Source: CAZJDM01 sp964544765
GTDB taxonomy: Bacteria > Bdellovibrionota_B > Oligoflexia > CAYFLR01
DNA: 38,822 nucleotides
Direction of reading: 5' to 3'
Assembly (NCBI GenBank): GCA_964544765.1
Contig: CAZJDM010000023.1
Span: forward strand, 1-38,822
This document shows positions 18,523-27,132 of the stretch, one piece after another. Below the pieces are notes generated by a model that was given only the letters and a program-made list of their open reading frames with translations, did no database searches and had not been told where the DNA came from. The position numbers and the translations under genes were made by a program. Position 1 is the first letter of the stretch, and each line of letters opens with the position of its first letter.

Positions 18523-19221
18523 ATGACAAGAATTTGTATACAAATAATTGAGGATGATGATGATATTATTGAATTACTACAATATCACCTAACCAAAGAA
18601 AAATTTGATGTTATCTGTGCTACTAATGGGGAAGATGGATTTCAAACGGCTATAAAAAGAAATCCCGATTTAATATTATTAGATATTATGCTCCCAGGTC
18701 TAATGGGAGTAGAGTTATGTAAAATGATCCGCAAAGAATCAGCTATTGCTCATATCCCTATTGTCATGTTAACGGCTAAAAGTGAAGAATCGGATATTGT
18801 TGAAGGTCTGGAGGCGGGTGCGGATGATTATATTACCAAACCTTTTAGTCCCAGAGTTCTTGTCGCGAAAATATATACTATTTTGAATCGTACTAAAAAA
18901 TCTGTCCAAGAAAATCAAGAAAATGTGGATGTAATCACCTTTCCAGGGCTGGTAATTGACAATAGTAAAAAGATGGCCCTGGTTGAAGGAGAGGATATTA
19001 ATTTAACTAATACTGAATTTCAGATTCTTACGCTTTTAGCTAGGCGAGCTGGATGGGTATTTACTCGTTCCAAAATTGTTCATGCTGTTAGCGGAGACAA
19101 TCATGCTGTCACAGACAGATCTGTCGATGTGCATATTGTAGGGTTAAGAAAAAAGCTGGGTTTGTTGGGCAATTATATTGAGACCATCAGGGCTATTGGA
19201 TATCGTTTTAGAGAGGTCTAA
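18523..19221 (+). CDS. phoB: PhoB/PhoP-type response regulator
   Basis: A 232-residue OmpR-family regulator. The receiver domain has the acidic cluster EDDDD at 10-14, the phosphorylation site Asp54 in LILLDIMLPG, Thr in VMLTAKS and the conserved Lys in DDYITKPFSP. The C-terminal winged helix carries LTNTEFQILTLLARRAGWVFTR and VDVHIVGLRKKLG, ending with IRAIGYRFRE. Two bases separate it from the histidine kinase gene, so they form one operon. The phosphate assignment rests on the kinase architecture and the adjacent Na/Pi cotransporter with a Pho-box-like promoter; the receiver alone would only say OmpR family. Confidence 0.88.
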   Translation: MTRICIQIIEDDDDIIELLQYHLTKEKFDVICATNGEDGFQTAIKRNPDLILLDIMLPGLMGVELCKMIRKESAIAHIPIVMLTAKSEESDIVEGLEAGADDYITKPFSPRVLVAKIYTILNRTKKSVQENQENVDVITFPGLVIDNSKKMALVEGEDINLTNTEFQILTLLARRAGWVFTRSKIVHAVSGDNHAVTDRSVDVHIVGLRKKLGLLGNYIETIRAIGYRFREV

Positions 19222-19223
19222 AT

Positions 19224-20684
19224 ATGTTGCGTCGTAAAAGAATTTTTTGGCACCTTTTTGTTTCCTATTTGTTAATAGCTATTGTTGTGTTGGTTGCCGT
19301 TTTTTTGCTTTTGTTCTTTTCTTTCAAAGGTTTTTACTCTGAACAAATCATGCTTCTTAAGTTAGATCATGAAATAAGAGTATCCATTCAGACAGTCTTG
19401 CTTTATATTTATGAAGATCTTTATTATTATTGTATACTAATATTGTTTTTAATCTCAGTTTTATGTTTGTATCTTTCCAGTAATTTCAATAAACCTCTAC
19501 AAATTCTTAAGCAGAGAGCTGAAAAATTTGCTTTGGGAGATTTTTCTGCCAAAGTAAAGTTGGATGATTATGTCTGTTTAGAGTTAGATCAATTAGGTCG
19601 AGCAATAAACAAAATGGCGGTTCAACTAAATCAACGTTTCAAGACTATATTTGAGCAGAAAAAGCTACAGGAGGTTGTTTTTGCCGGAATGGTGGAGGGA
19701 GTGATCACGGTTAATGGAGAAGGAAAAATTATTCAATTAAATCAGTCAGCTATAAAATTATTGCAAATTGAAACAGACGATGATCCAGTAGGAAAGTTGG
19801 TGATCCAGGTAATCAAGAACCCTATAGTACACAAATTAATAAATGGATATCTTTTCTTTAATGAAACCTTAGAAAAAGAAATAGTTCTAGATGATGAGAA
19901 AGAAACTTTACTATATGTACATGGAACAACTTTAAGAGACTCTCATGATAAAAAAATTGGCGCTCTTTTTGTCTTTAGTGATGTAACCCATCTAAAAGAG
20001 ATGGAAAATAATCAACGCGAGTTTGTTGCCAATGTATCTCATGAATTAAAAACCCCACTAACATCCATCAAAGGGTTTGTAGAGACATTAATGGATAATA
20101 AGATTGATGAGGAAGACAGAGTTCGTTTCTTACAAATTGTACTTAAACAGGTAAATAAGATTAATTCTTTAATACGAAATATGTTTACTCTTTCTCGTAT
20201 CAACGAAAAAAATATGCGATCGCAAATATTATTTAGCAATTATAGGTTAATTGATATTATTAACAGAGCTGTAAGTGTCTGTAATAAAAAAGCTATCTCC
20301 AAAAATATTAATCTTAAGGTAAAATTTCCTAGCAACTCAACTCACATGGTTAATGATAGTTTAATAGAAATGGCGCTAACTAATTTAATTGATAACGCTA
20401 TTAAATATAGTAATGATAATACAAGTGTTTATATAGATAGTGTTGATAATGATCAAAGAGTTCTTGTTTCTGTTAGAGACGAAGGACCTGGTATTGAAAA
20501 AGAACATCTTTCAAAGTTGTTTGACCGCTTTTACCGAATTGATAAAGCTAGAAGTAGAAAATTGGGAGGGACGGGGTTAGGTTTGTCAATAGTGAAGCAA
20601 ATTGCTGAAGTACATCTAGGAAAAGTCGAGGTTCTAAGTACCGTAAATAATGGTAGTACTTTTACACTTAATCTGCCCAAATAG
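19224..20684 (+). CDS. phoR: PhoR-type sensor histidine kinase
   Basis: A 486-residue membrane kinase. Two N-terminal transmembrane helices (about 10-33 and 70-92) flank a very short external loop of ~35 residues, as in PhoR proteins that sense transporter state rather than an external ligand. Then follow a HAMP segment (about 93-145), a PAS domain (about 150-260), the HisKA box with His273 in NVSHELKTP and the ATPase domain with NLIDNAIKYS, DEGPGIEKEHL, FDRFYR and GGTGLGLSIVK. It follows phoB by two bases. Phosphate signalling is inferred from this layout and the neighbouring Na/Pi cotransporter. Confidence 0.87.
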   Translation: MLRRKRIFWHLFVSYLLIAIVVLVAVFLLLFFSFKGFYSEQIMLLKLDHEIRVSIQTVLLYIYEDLYYYCILILFLISVLCLYLSSNFNKPLQILKQRAEKFALGDFSAKVKLDDYVCLELDQLGRAINKMAVQLNQRFKTIFEQKKLQEVVFAGMVEGVITVNGEGKIIQLNQSAIKLLQIETDDDPVGKLVIQVIKNPIVHKLINGYLFFNETLEKEIVLDDEKETLLYVHGTTLRDSHDKKIGALFVFSDVTHLKEMENNQREFVANVSHELKTPLTSIKGFVETLMDNKIDEEDRVRFLQIVLKQVNKINSLIRNMFTLSRINEKNMRSQILFSNYRLIDIINRAVSVCNKKAISKNINLKVKFPSNSTHMVNDSLIEMALTNLIDNAIKYSNDNTSVYIDSVDNDQRVLVSVRDEGPGIEKEHLSKLFDRFYRIDKARSRKLGGTGLGLSIVKQIAEVHLGKVEVLSTVNNGSTFTLNLPK

Positions 20685-20688
20685 ATTA

Positions 20689-20737
20689 TTAACAAATTTC
20701 TAACAATACGCTAATTAACTCTTAATAATTCTATAGT
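20689..20737 (+). promoter_or_regulatory. Pho-box-like operator and promoter of the Na/Pi cotransporter gene
   Basis: Four hexamers repeat every 11 nt: TTAACA (20689-20694), CTAACA (20700-20705), CTAATT (20711-20716) and TTAATA (20722-20727), separated by exactly five bases. A -10-like TATAGT follows at 20732-20737, with no good -35 at the normal distance. The direct-repeat period and the position over the -35 region match binding sites for PhoB/PhoP proteins (B. subtilis sites are TTAACA-like hexamers with 5-nt gaps). The array starts five bases after the phoR stop. Confidence 0.7.
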
Positions 20738-20833
20738 ATTCAACCTTCAGACGTATTATTGTTGATACCCTTCTTGTGTATTGATATATAAGTTTTTCAA
20801 ATTACTTTTTATTTTACTTAATGGAGGTCATTA

Positions 20834-22687
20834 ATGAATAAGGTATCTTTGGTGAAGAAAGCGTTGGTCTTTCTTTCTGGAATTATGCTTTTCAATTTTA
20901 GTAATCTTTTCGCTGCAGCCGGTGGAAACTCTCAAAATATTAAATGGGGAGCATTATTAATGGGATTGTTTGGTGGATTGGCCCTATTTCTATACGGAAT
21001 GGATAGAATGAGTGAGGGGATGAAGAAATCTGCTGGCGATAAGATGAGGTCCATTCTAGCAGCTTTAACCAATAATAAAGTTATAGGTTTATTTGTTGGT
21101 GCCTTTGTAACTATGGTTATTCAATCTAGTAGTGCTACCACTGTTATGTTGGTGAGTTTTGTGCAGGCTCAATTGATGACCTTCGCTCAATCTTTAGGGG
21201 TCATATTAGGAGCAGATATAGGTACAACTATTACAGCTCAGTTAGTAGCCTTTAAACTAACCGATTATGCTCTTCTGGCTATTGCTATTGGTTTTGCAAT
21301 GAGAATGTTTAGTAGAAAAGATAAAACAAAACATATTGGCGATGTTGTGCTGGGATTTGGTATTTTGTTCTTTGGTATGAAGCTGATGAGTGATTCCATG
21401 AAGCCCTTACGTACTTATCAAGAATTTATAAATCTTTTATCTGGATTAGAAAATCCAATACTAGGTATTATTGTAGGGTCTGCATTTACGGCTTTAATAC
21501 AAAGCAGCAGTGCCTTTACTGGAATCGTTATCGTTTTGGCTCAACAACAACTAATAACCCTTGAAGCGGGTATTCCTTTAATAATGGGTTCTAACATAGG
21601 GACATGTATAACAGCAGCACTTGCATGTATAGGAACAACCAGAGAAGCTAAGAGGGTAGCCCTGGCGCATGCTTTATTTAAAGTTGGAGGAGTATTACTT
21701 TTTATATGGTGGATTCCTACCTATGCTGAACTTATTCGAGAGTTGGGATTTAAATTTAATTCTACTGGGACCGCTAGACAGATTGCTAATGCTCATACAA
21801 TCTTCAATGTTGGTTTGGCTTTTATCTTTTTACCTTTTACAGGGCTTTTTGCTCAACTTGTTACTCGATTATTACCTGACAAACAAGAGGCGAAAGGGCT
21901 AGTTCCAGCCATTTGGCACCTAGATGAAAAAGTTATCTCTACACCATCTATGGCCCTGGATTTAGCTAGAACTGAAGCTTCTCGTATGTCCAAGATTGTT
22001 GAACGAATGTTAGTTACCTGCATACATCCCTTTGTAGAAGGGCAAAAAGAATATAAAGATCCTAAATATCCTCAACTTACTTTAGTTGACAGTTTAGAAA
22101 TGCGAGAACAAAAGGTAGATTTTCTTGATGAAAAAATTGGGGATTATCTCTACAAAATTGGTCGACAAGAATTGTCTAGCAGTCAATCAACTGAAGTATA
22201 CAGCCTCCTTTCTATTTTGAAAGATTTAGAGAGTATTGGCGATGTTATTCAAAAAAACATTGTCCCGCATATTGCTAAGAAAGAAGCTTTACAAATGGAT
22301 TTTTCTGCAGAAGGTAAAGAGGAAATTAGGACTTTTCATTTAAAAGTTTCTAAACAAATTAGCAATATTCAAGAAGCGCTTAAAGAACTTAACCCAGAAA
22401 AATCCAAGGATATAATGGGTAAAGCTGAAGAATATTTAGATTTAGAATCAAAGCTGCGTTTCCAACATCTTGAACGAGTTAGACAAGGTAGAAAAGAATC
22501 GATGCAGACTCATGAAGTACACATGGAGGTGATGGATTTAATTAAGCAGATTAATGTATACATTGGAAATATTGCTAAAACAATTAACTCCACTTCTTCT
22601 TCACCTTTTGAAAATATTCAGGTGACAGATTCAAAAGAGGGTCGTTCTTTAGACTTAAATACTGATATGGAAGAAGTAACTGTTTAG
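20834..22687 (+). CDS. Na+/phosphate cotransporter (NptA/PNaS family) with PhoU-like tail
   Basis: A 617-residue inner-membrane protein of the Na/Pi cotransporter family. After a signal-like N-terminal helix it contains the two inverted Na_Pi repeats with the signature VIQSSSATTVMLVSF near residues 96-110 and ALIQSSSAFTGIVIVLA in the second half, plus the GADIGTTITA and GSNIGTCITAALA loops. From about residue 375 the soluble tail is helical and PhoU-like. AGGAG-type ribosome site precedes the ATG. A Pho-box-like operator 95-145 bp upstream suggests induction by the adjacent phosphate two-component system. A bidirectional terminator follows. The PhoU-like tail may feed back to PhoR. Confidence 0.88.
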   Translation: MNKVSLVKKALVFLSGIMLFNFSNLFAAAGGNSQNIKWGALLMGLFGGLALFLYGMDRMSEGMKKSAGDKMRSILAALTNNKVIGLFVGAFVTMVIQSSSATTVMLVSFVQAQLMTFAQSLGVILGADIGTTITAQLVAFKLTDYALLAIAIGFAMRMFSRKDKTKHIGDVVLGFGILFFGMKLMSDSMKPLRTYQEFINLLSGLENPILGIIVGSAFTALIQSSSAFTGIVIVLAQQQLITLEAGIPLIMGSNIGTCITAALACIGTTREAKRVALAHALFKVGGVLLFIWWIPTYAELIRELGFKFNSTGTARQIANAHTIFNVGLAFIFLPFTGLFAQLVTRLLPDKQEAKGLVPAIWHLDEKVISTPSMALDLARTEASRMSKIVERMLVTCIHPFVEGQKEYKDPKYPQLTLVDSLEMREQKVDFLDEKIGDYLYKIGRQELSSSQSTEVYSLLSILKDLESIGDVIQKNIVPHIAKKEALQMDFSAEGKEEIRTFHLKVSKQISNIQEALKELNPEKSKDIMGKAEEYLDLESKLRFQHLERVRQGRKESMQTHEVHMEVMDLIKQINVYIGNIAKTINSTSSSPFENIQVTDSKEGRSLDLNTDMEEVTV

Positions 22688-22709
22688 TTTAGCCTTAATA
22701 AGCAGCTAT

Positions 22710-22741
22710 CTAGAGCTGTCGTCTTTGCGCGATAGCTCTAG
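22710..22741. terminator. Bidirectional terminator between convergent genes
   Basis: A 12-bp stem with one G-T pair (CTAGAGCTGTCG at 22710-22721 with CGATAGCTCTAG at 22730-22741) and an 8-nt loop sits between the cotransporter stop and the stop of the convergent kinase-like gene. T-rich tracts flank it loosely, so it can act on both strands. Confidence 0.75.
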
Positions 22742-22753
22742 CTGTATTATTCT

Positions 22754-23686
22754 CTAGCTTTTATTTTTGTAAATAGCCTCTAATAAAATATCTCTGTGGG
22801 CATCTTCAATTTCGTTTGATTCTCCAGCAAGTTCAATAAACCTATTAGAGATTCTGGCGTTTAAAGCAGAACTTAAGTTAGATGGAAGAACTCCTTTTAT
22901 ATACCTTGATAAGATTTCTAATTCTCCTAAAAATAGATCAATGTTTTGACTGTCCCAGTTCCTTGCCAAAACCCAGTCTCCAGTGTCAATAAAAGAAACT
23001 TTTGCTGATTCAGAAATCATTATATCAGGATCGATAGGTATAAGGCCGATTATAAAAACTTGAAGGTATCGTTTTGCAAACTGCTGGGCGAGTCGGTTAA
23101 TGATTTCTGGTTGTTCCAACATTTGGGAAAATAGATTTTTTTGATTTTCATCGAGTAAAGCTTGTTTTAATTCTAATTTTCTTTCATTGGGAAATTTTAG
23201 CTCTAAATCAACATAATAATAACTCTTGCCTTGATATTCAATTTGCCCATACCCAAATAGTCTAGGAGCGCCTGACTTTTGTCCAAGATAGGCGACAAGG
23301 ACTTCTTTTCTGAAGTCGGGCAAACTTATGTCACCTTTCATTCTTTGAAGTAATTTGATTACACGAGGTACACTATTAGGGGGTTGATAACGAAATAATA
23401 AAGCATGATTCATACCAGGTAAAGGTGTTTCTGGATTAAAAATAGTTGTAACAGTTCCATTAACTATAATTTCTCCATTGGTGTTTACTTCAGCCATCAT
23501 TTTTTGAGGTTCAAATCGGCTTATTGGATCTAAGTCGGCGCCCATTGATCCATTATTTATGTAAATAGATTTTAAAGGAGGGCAGGCAGCGTTCATCAGC
23601 TGTGAAAAAAATAAAACTGAATTAACGCAAATTAAATTAACCAAAAAAGCTTTTTTAATTGATTTTATTTTAAGTGGTGAATTCAT
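22754..23686 (-). CDS. Exported protein with protein-kinase-like motifs
   Basis: A 310-residue protein with an N-terminal signal peptide (basic start, hydrophobic core about 13-30, end near NAAC). The mature part shows kinase-fold signatures in order: Lys111 in RVIKLLQ, Glu128 in DFRKEVL, a hinge-like YYYVDLEL near 156-163, a shortened catalytic-loop-like GLIPIDPDIMI with Asp219, and FIDTGD with Asp234 in the DFG position. Spacing is close to that of kinase-like folds, although the loop before DIMI is two or three residues shorter than HRDLKPEN. Activity is uncertain; it could be a pseudokinase or an effector-type kinase. GGAG precedes the ATG. It is divergent from the subtilisin gene and convergent with the cotransporter. 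I know no named family for it. Confidence 0.65.
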   Translation of the reverse strand: MNSPLKIKSIKKAFLVNLICVNSVLFFSQLMNAACPPLKSIYINNGSMGADLDPISRFEPQKMMAEVNTNGEIIVNGTVTTIFNPETPLPGMNHALLFRYQPPNSVPRVIKLLQRMKGDISLPDFRKEVLVAYLGQKSGAPRLFGYGQIEYQGKSYYYVDLELKFPNERKLELKQALLDENQKNLFSQMLEQPEIINRLAQQFAKRYLQVFIIGLIPIDPDIMISESAKVSFIDTGDWVLARNWDSQNIDLFLGELEILSRYIKGVLPSNLSSALNARISNRFIELAGESNEIEDAHRDILLEAIYKNKS

Positions 23687-23961
23687 AAATACTCCAAAAA
23701 ATCATAATATGATCGCTGTAACGGCTCGTATTAGCTTGTTATACCCGTTTTTATCATCCGTGTTGTTGATGAAAATATATGTTTTGGAGAGGAAAAATAA
23801 CATCGGGAGAAGTATGAATTTCGACTACGAAAAAACCCTTAGTTTACACAAAAACCTTCTTACTGGTCCTAATAGCTTTAATTTATTTGCATTTTTCTGA
23901 TGGATGCGATAAGCATATAATATCTATCTCTTAATTAAAATTTATTCCAGGGAGGAACGTT
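23687..23961. other. Divergent intergenic region, kinase-like gene and subtilisin gene
   Basis: This 275-bp gap must hold promoters for both neighbours. A 13-bp perfect palindrome ATCATAATATGAT lies at 23701-23713, just outside the ribosome site of the kinase-like gene. A TATAAT box occurs at 23916-23921 ahead of the subtilisin gene, without a good -35. A 63-residue ORF at 23709-23900 has no ribosome site or recognisable content and is not called. Confidence 0.4.
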
Positions 23962-25341
23962 ATGAAGGGAATCATGACCATTATGGTAGGTATGTTTGTG
24001 TCTTCTTTATATGGAGCCACTATTGCAGTTATTGATTCAGGGACAGATTTAAAACATCGGGACTTAGTAGATCGTAAATGGGTTAATCTCGGCGAGATTG
24101 TTGATAATGATTTTGATGATGATAAAAATGGTTTTGAGGATGACATTAATGGTTGGAATTTTGCTGAAGATGACGAAAAGGTTATTGACTATAGTTATTT
24201 GGGAACTTTTTCTAAGGATGTTTATAAATTCTTTGATTTACAGTTAAAACTAATACTAGGAACAATTACGGATGAAGAAAAAGAATGGATGAAAGCCAAA
24301 ATAGAAGATGAAGCTTTTATCAAAGAGATTACAAAGTTTGCTAATTTTATTCATGGAACACATGTGGCGGGTATTGCCGCTAATGACTCACTTGAGGCCA
24401 AGATCATGGCTATCAAGCTTATTCCAACAGAGGTCAAACTTCCGGGTTTTGGCGCTAACTTTATTAACTGGTTGAATGCTAATAAGACAATGTTTACTTC
24501 GAGGCAAGTAGACTTTTTCCAGGATATGATGATTCGGATGATATTATCTAGTCTGATTCAGCAGCAGACAAAGGTTTTATTATCGGCAAGCGATTATGTT
24601 AATAAAATGGGAGCTCAAGTAGCCAATTGTTCTTTTGGAACAGGTATGGTTCAGGCAAGAATGGTGATAGAGGCATTGCTACAGCTGGTAGGTGTGGAAA
24701 ATCCAACTGAGCAAGATATTGAGAAATATTCCAAAGTATTTATGACAGAGATGTTAAAAAAGGGTAAGGAGTTCATTAATAAAGCTCCAAAAACTTTATT
24801 TGTGTTAGCAGCCGGTAATGACGGTACTAATAATGATAAGTTTCCTTCTTCTCCAGCTAATGTTAAGGAGGATAATACCATTACAGTCGCGGCAACCCTT
24901 GATTATGAAGATATTGCTGTCTTCTCTAATTATGGGGAAAAAATGGTTGAGGTAGCGGCTCCTGGAGTTGGTATACGTTCGGCTATTCCGGGTGATGACT
25001 ATATCCATATTAGTGGCACTAGTCAGGCGGCCCCATTTGTTGCAGATATTGCGGGGCAGATAATGGATATAAATTCATCTTTACCAATTAAAGATGTAAA
25101 AAAGATAATAATGGGAACGGTTGACCCAAAAGATTTCTTGAAGGGTAAGGTGTTGTCCGAAGGAATTGTTAATTCAGATAGGGCATTACGAGCGGCTACA
25201 CTTTCATTGACAGTCAGCGTAGAAGACGCTATTCTGAGATCAAAAGATGAGGTGAAAGATATATCCAGAAGAAATGTGATTGAAGATCAGTCGAAAATAT
25301 TTGTTATGCCATTATTCAGTCCATTTAAATTGGCGAAGTAA
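23962..25341 (+). CDS. Secreted subtilisin-like serine protease (S8) lacking a propeptide
   Basis: A 459-residue protein with a short signal peptide (about 1-18) and the S8 catalytic triad: Asp25 in AVIDSGTDLKH, His134 in HGTHVAGIA and Ser354 in SGTSQAAPF, with the oxyanion Asn in LAAGNDGTNND. The catalytic domain starts immediately after the signal peptide, so the usual ~70-residue I9 propeptide is absent; folding would need another helper or an unusual route. An insertion of ~70 residues sits between the His motif and the central sheet, partly helical. An AGGGAGG ribosome site precedes the ATG. The last ~60 residues contain no recognised domain. Substrate and target are unknown. Confidence 0.88.
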   Translation: MKGIMTIMVGMFVSSLYGATIAVIDSGTDLKHRDLVDRKWVNLGEIVDNDFDDDKNGFEDDINGWNFAEDDEKVIDYSYLGTFSKDVYKFFDLQLKLILGTITDEEKEWMKAKIEDEAFIKEITKFANFIHGTHVAGIAANDSLEAKIMAIKLIPTEVKLPGFGANFINWLNANKTMFTSRQVDFFQDMMIRMILSSLIQQQTKVLLSASDYVNKMGAQVANCSFGTGMVQARMVIEALLQLVGVENPTEQDIEKYSKVFMTEMLKKGKEFINKAPKTLFVLAAGNDGTNNDKFPSSPANVKEDNTITVAATLDYEDIAVFSNYGEKMVEVAAPGVGIRSAIPGDDYIHISGTSQAAPFVADIAGQIMDINSSLPIKDVKKIIMGTVDPKDFLKGKVLSEGIVNSDRALRAATLSLTVSVEDAILRSKDEVKDISRRNVIEDQSKIFVMPLFSPFKLAK

Positions 25342-25490
25342 TTATAGAAGTATTTATAATTGTAGTAGTCATTTAATAGTATAGTGTAGTATTTGTGTCA
25401 TAGGATATTACTTTGATTTCCTGTGGCGCAATTACTATAAGTTCTTTGATACTGAATAGGAAGTTAGAAAAACTTTTATGGGAGGAAAAC

Positions 25491-27038
25491 ATGATTATCA
25501 AACAAGGATTGTTTTTCAGTTTAATGATATCGATACTGGTTTGTTCATGTGTTTGTGATCCCAAACAAGTTGTTGATGACACATTGGTAATAGGCGTTGA
25601 GTCCAAACCGGAAAATTTAGATCCCAGATATTCTACAGGAGCTAACTCTCAGTATGTAAACGGGCTAATATATGCTAGTTTAATCAAATATGATCAGCAA
25701 GCCAGAATTGTACCTGATGTCGCTGCGAAATGGGAGATTTTAAGTTCTACCCATTATCGGTTTTTTCTAAGGAAAGGGGTTTTTTTCCATCATGGAAAAG
25801 AGTTAAAAGCCCGGGATGTTAAGGCTACCTATGATAATATCAGGGATCCTAATTTGTCCCCTCCTTCTCCCAGATCACATGGATATAAAGTAGTTAAGGA
25901 GATAAAGGTAATTGATGATTATACGGTTGATTTTATTTTATCAGAAACCAACGCTACTTTTGTGGGGGAGTTAGTGATAGGAATAATTCCGGCTGATATG
26001 ATCTCCTCACCTAAATATCATCAAGAATTAATTGGTGCAGGGCCTTATCAGTTGATTTCTAAATCGGATAATAAAATCATTTTAAAATCTTTTCCTAAAT
26101 ATTTTAATGGTCCGGCTAAGACCTCTAAACTGGTTTTTAAAGTGATTCAAGACGCTAATACAAGATACCTGAAATTATTAGAGGGAAGTATCGACATCCT
26201 GCAAAATAGTCTTCCTAAAAATAAATTAAAATTGTTGTCCCAAAAAGATTTTACTGTCATTCGGGAGAAGGGTTTAAATACAGCTTATTTAGGGTTTAAT
26301 TTCAAAGATCAGGTTTTAAATAAAAAAGCGGTGCGAAAAGCTATTGCATTTGCTCTGAATAAGGGAGAAATTATAAAATATGAGTTGGAAGGCTGGGCTG
26401 ATGAGGCCAATAGTTTATTACCACCATTTACGGAATATTACGCAAAAGATTTGATTGTTTACCAGCAAGACAAGGAAAAAGCTAAAAAGTTATTGGATAG
26501 TGCTGGTTATCCGGATGTGGATGGTAAGGGTCCTAAAATGAGATTTACCCTATCTTTCAAAACTTTTAATGACAAAACTCAAATAGGAATTGCTAAATTG
26601 ATTGGTGCTCAACTTAAACAGGTGGGTATTGGTATGAAGATAGAATCTTATGAATGGGGCACTTTTTATCGTGATATAAAAAATGGTGACTTTCAATTAT
26701 TTTCACTAAGGTGGGTGGGGTTTAAGGATCCTGATTTGTATCACTATATTTTTCATAGCGATTTAATACCAACCCCTAAATCAAGTGGAGGAAATAGGGG
26801 GCGTTATAAAAATGACGAAATAGACCGATTGACCGTGTTAGCAAGAAGAGAACCCCAGACCTCGATTAGAAAGAAGTATTATCGTAAAATTCAACAAATA
26901 GTGGCAGATGATTTACCCTATGTGAACTTGTGGCATACGCATAATTTTGTAGTTTTAAGAAATAATATAAAAGGCTATGAATTATATCCTGATGGCCAGA
27001 TGATAAGTTTATTGCGTACATACAAGGCTCATCAATAA
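25491..27038 (+). CDS. Peptide/nickel-type ABC transporter substrate-binding lipoprotein
   Basis: A 515-residue solute-binding protein of the SBP_bac_5 (OppA/DppA/NikA) family. The signal peptide ends in SILVCSC, a plausible lipobox with the lipid-bearing Cys near residue 20. The body contains the family patterns KPENLDPRYSTGANS, FFLRKGVFFHHGKELKARDV, GAGPYQLISKSDN, KAVRKAIAFALNKGEI and the C-terminal LPYVNLWHTHNFVVLR. A longer frame opens upstream at 25413, but the ATG at 25491 has GGGAGG at 25480-25486 and begins the signal peptide, so this start is chosen. It is the first gene of an importer operon with two permeases. Substrate, probably an oligopeptide, cannot be told by eye. Confidence 0.9.
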   Translation: MIIKQGLFFSLMISILVCSCVCDPKQVVDDTLVIGVESKPENLDPRYSTGANSQYVNGLIYASLIKYDQQARIVPDVAAKWEILSSTHYRFFLRKGVFFHHGKELKARDVKATYDNIRDPNLSPPSPRSHGYKVVKEIKVIDDYTVDFILSETNATFVGELVIGIIPADMISSPKYHQELIGAGPYQLISKSDNKIILKSFPKYFNGPAKTSKLVFKVIQDANTRYLKLLEGSIDILQNSLPKNKLKLLSQKDFTVIREKGLNTAYLGFNFKDQVLNKKAVRKAIAFALNKGEIIKYELEGWADEANSLLPPFTEYYAKDLIVYQQDKEKAKKLLDSAGYPDVDGKGPKMRFTLSFKTFNDKTQIGIAKLIGAQLKQVGIGMKIESYEWGTFYRDIKNGDFQLFSLRWVGFKDPDLYHYIFHSDLIPTPKSSGGNRGRYKNDEIDRLTVLARREPQTSIRKKYYRKIQQIVADDLPYVNLWHTHNFVVLRNNIKGYELYPDGQMISLLRTYKAHQ

Positions 27039-27046
27039 TCAAAAAA

Positions 27047-27113
27047 GTCCTCAGTCTTCAGTTCTCCGTTTTCAGTAAAATTAGCTGATATCTGAAGACG
27101 GAAAACTGAGGAC
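27047..27113 (+). repeat. Long inverted repeat after the binding-protein gene
   Basis: Outer arms GTCCTCAGT (27047-27055) and ACTGAGGAC (27105-27113) pair perfectly; inner arms CCGTTTTCAG (27066-27075) and CTGAAGACGG (27092-27101) pair with one G-T. The hairpin begins eight bases after the lipoprotein stop and may protect its mRNA 3' end or weaken read-through into the permeases. Its words belong to the CAGTTTTCAG-like intergenic family also seen at 12584-12623. Confidence 0.7.
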
Positions 27114-27114
27114 T

Positions 27115-27129
27115 GCGGCCAGGGGCCGC
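27115..27129 (+). promoter_or_regulatory. GC-rich hairpin holding the permease ribosome-binding site
   Basis: GCGGCC (27115-27120) pairs with GGCCGC (27124-27129) across a 3-nt loop. The only Shine-Dalgarno candidate for the next gene, AGGGG at 27121-27125, lies in the loop and stem, seven bases before the ATG. Folding should limit permease translation relative to the binding protein. Confidence 0.6.
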
Positions 27130-27132
27130 GCT

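Noticed and set aside
23709..23900. 63-residue ORF between the kinase-like and subtilisin genes
   Set aside because: No ribosome site and no recognisable content; the region must hold divergent promoters.
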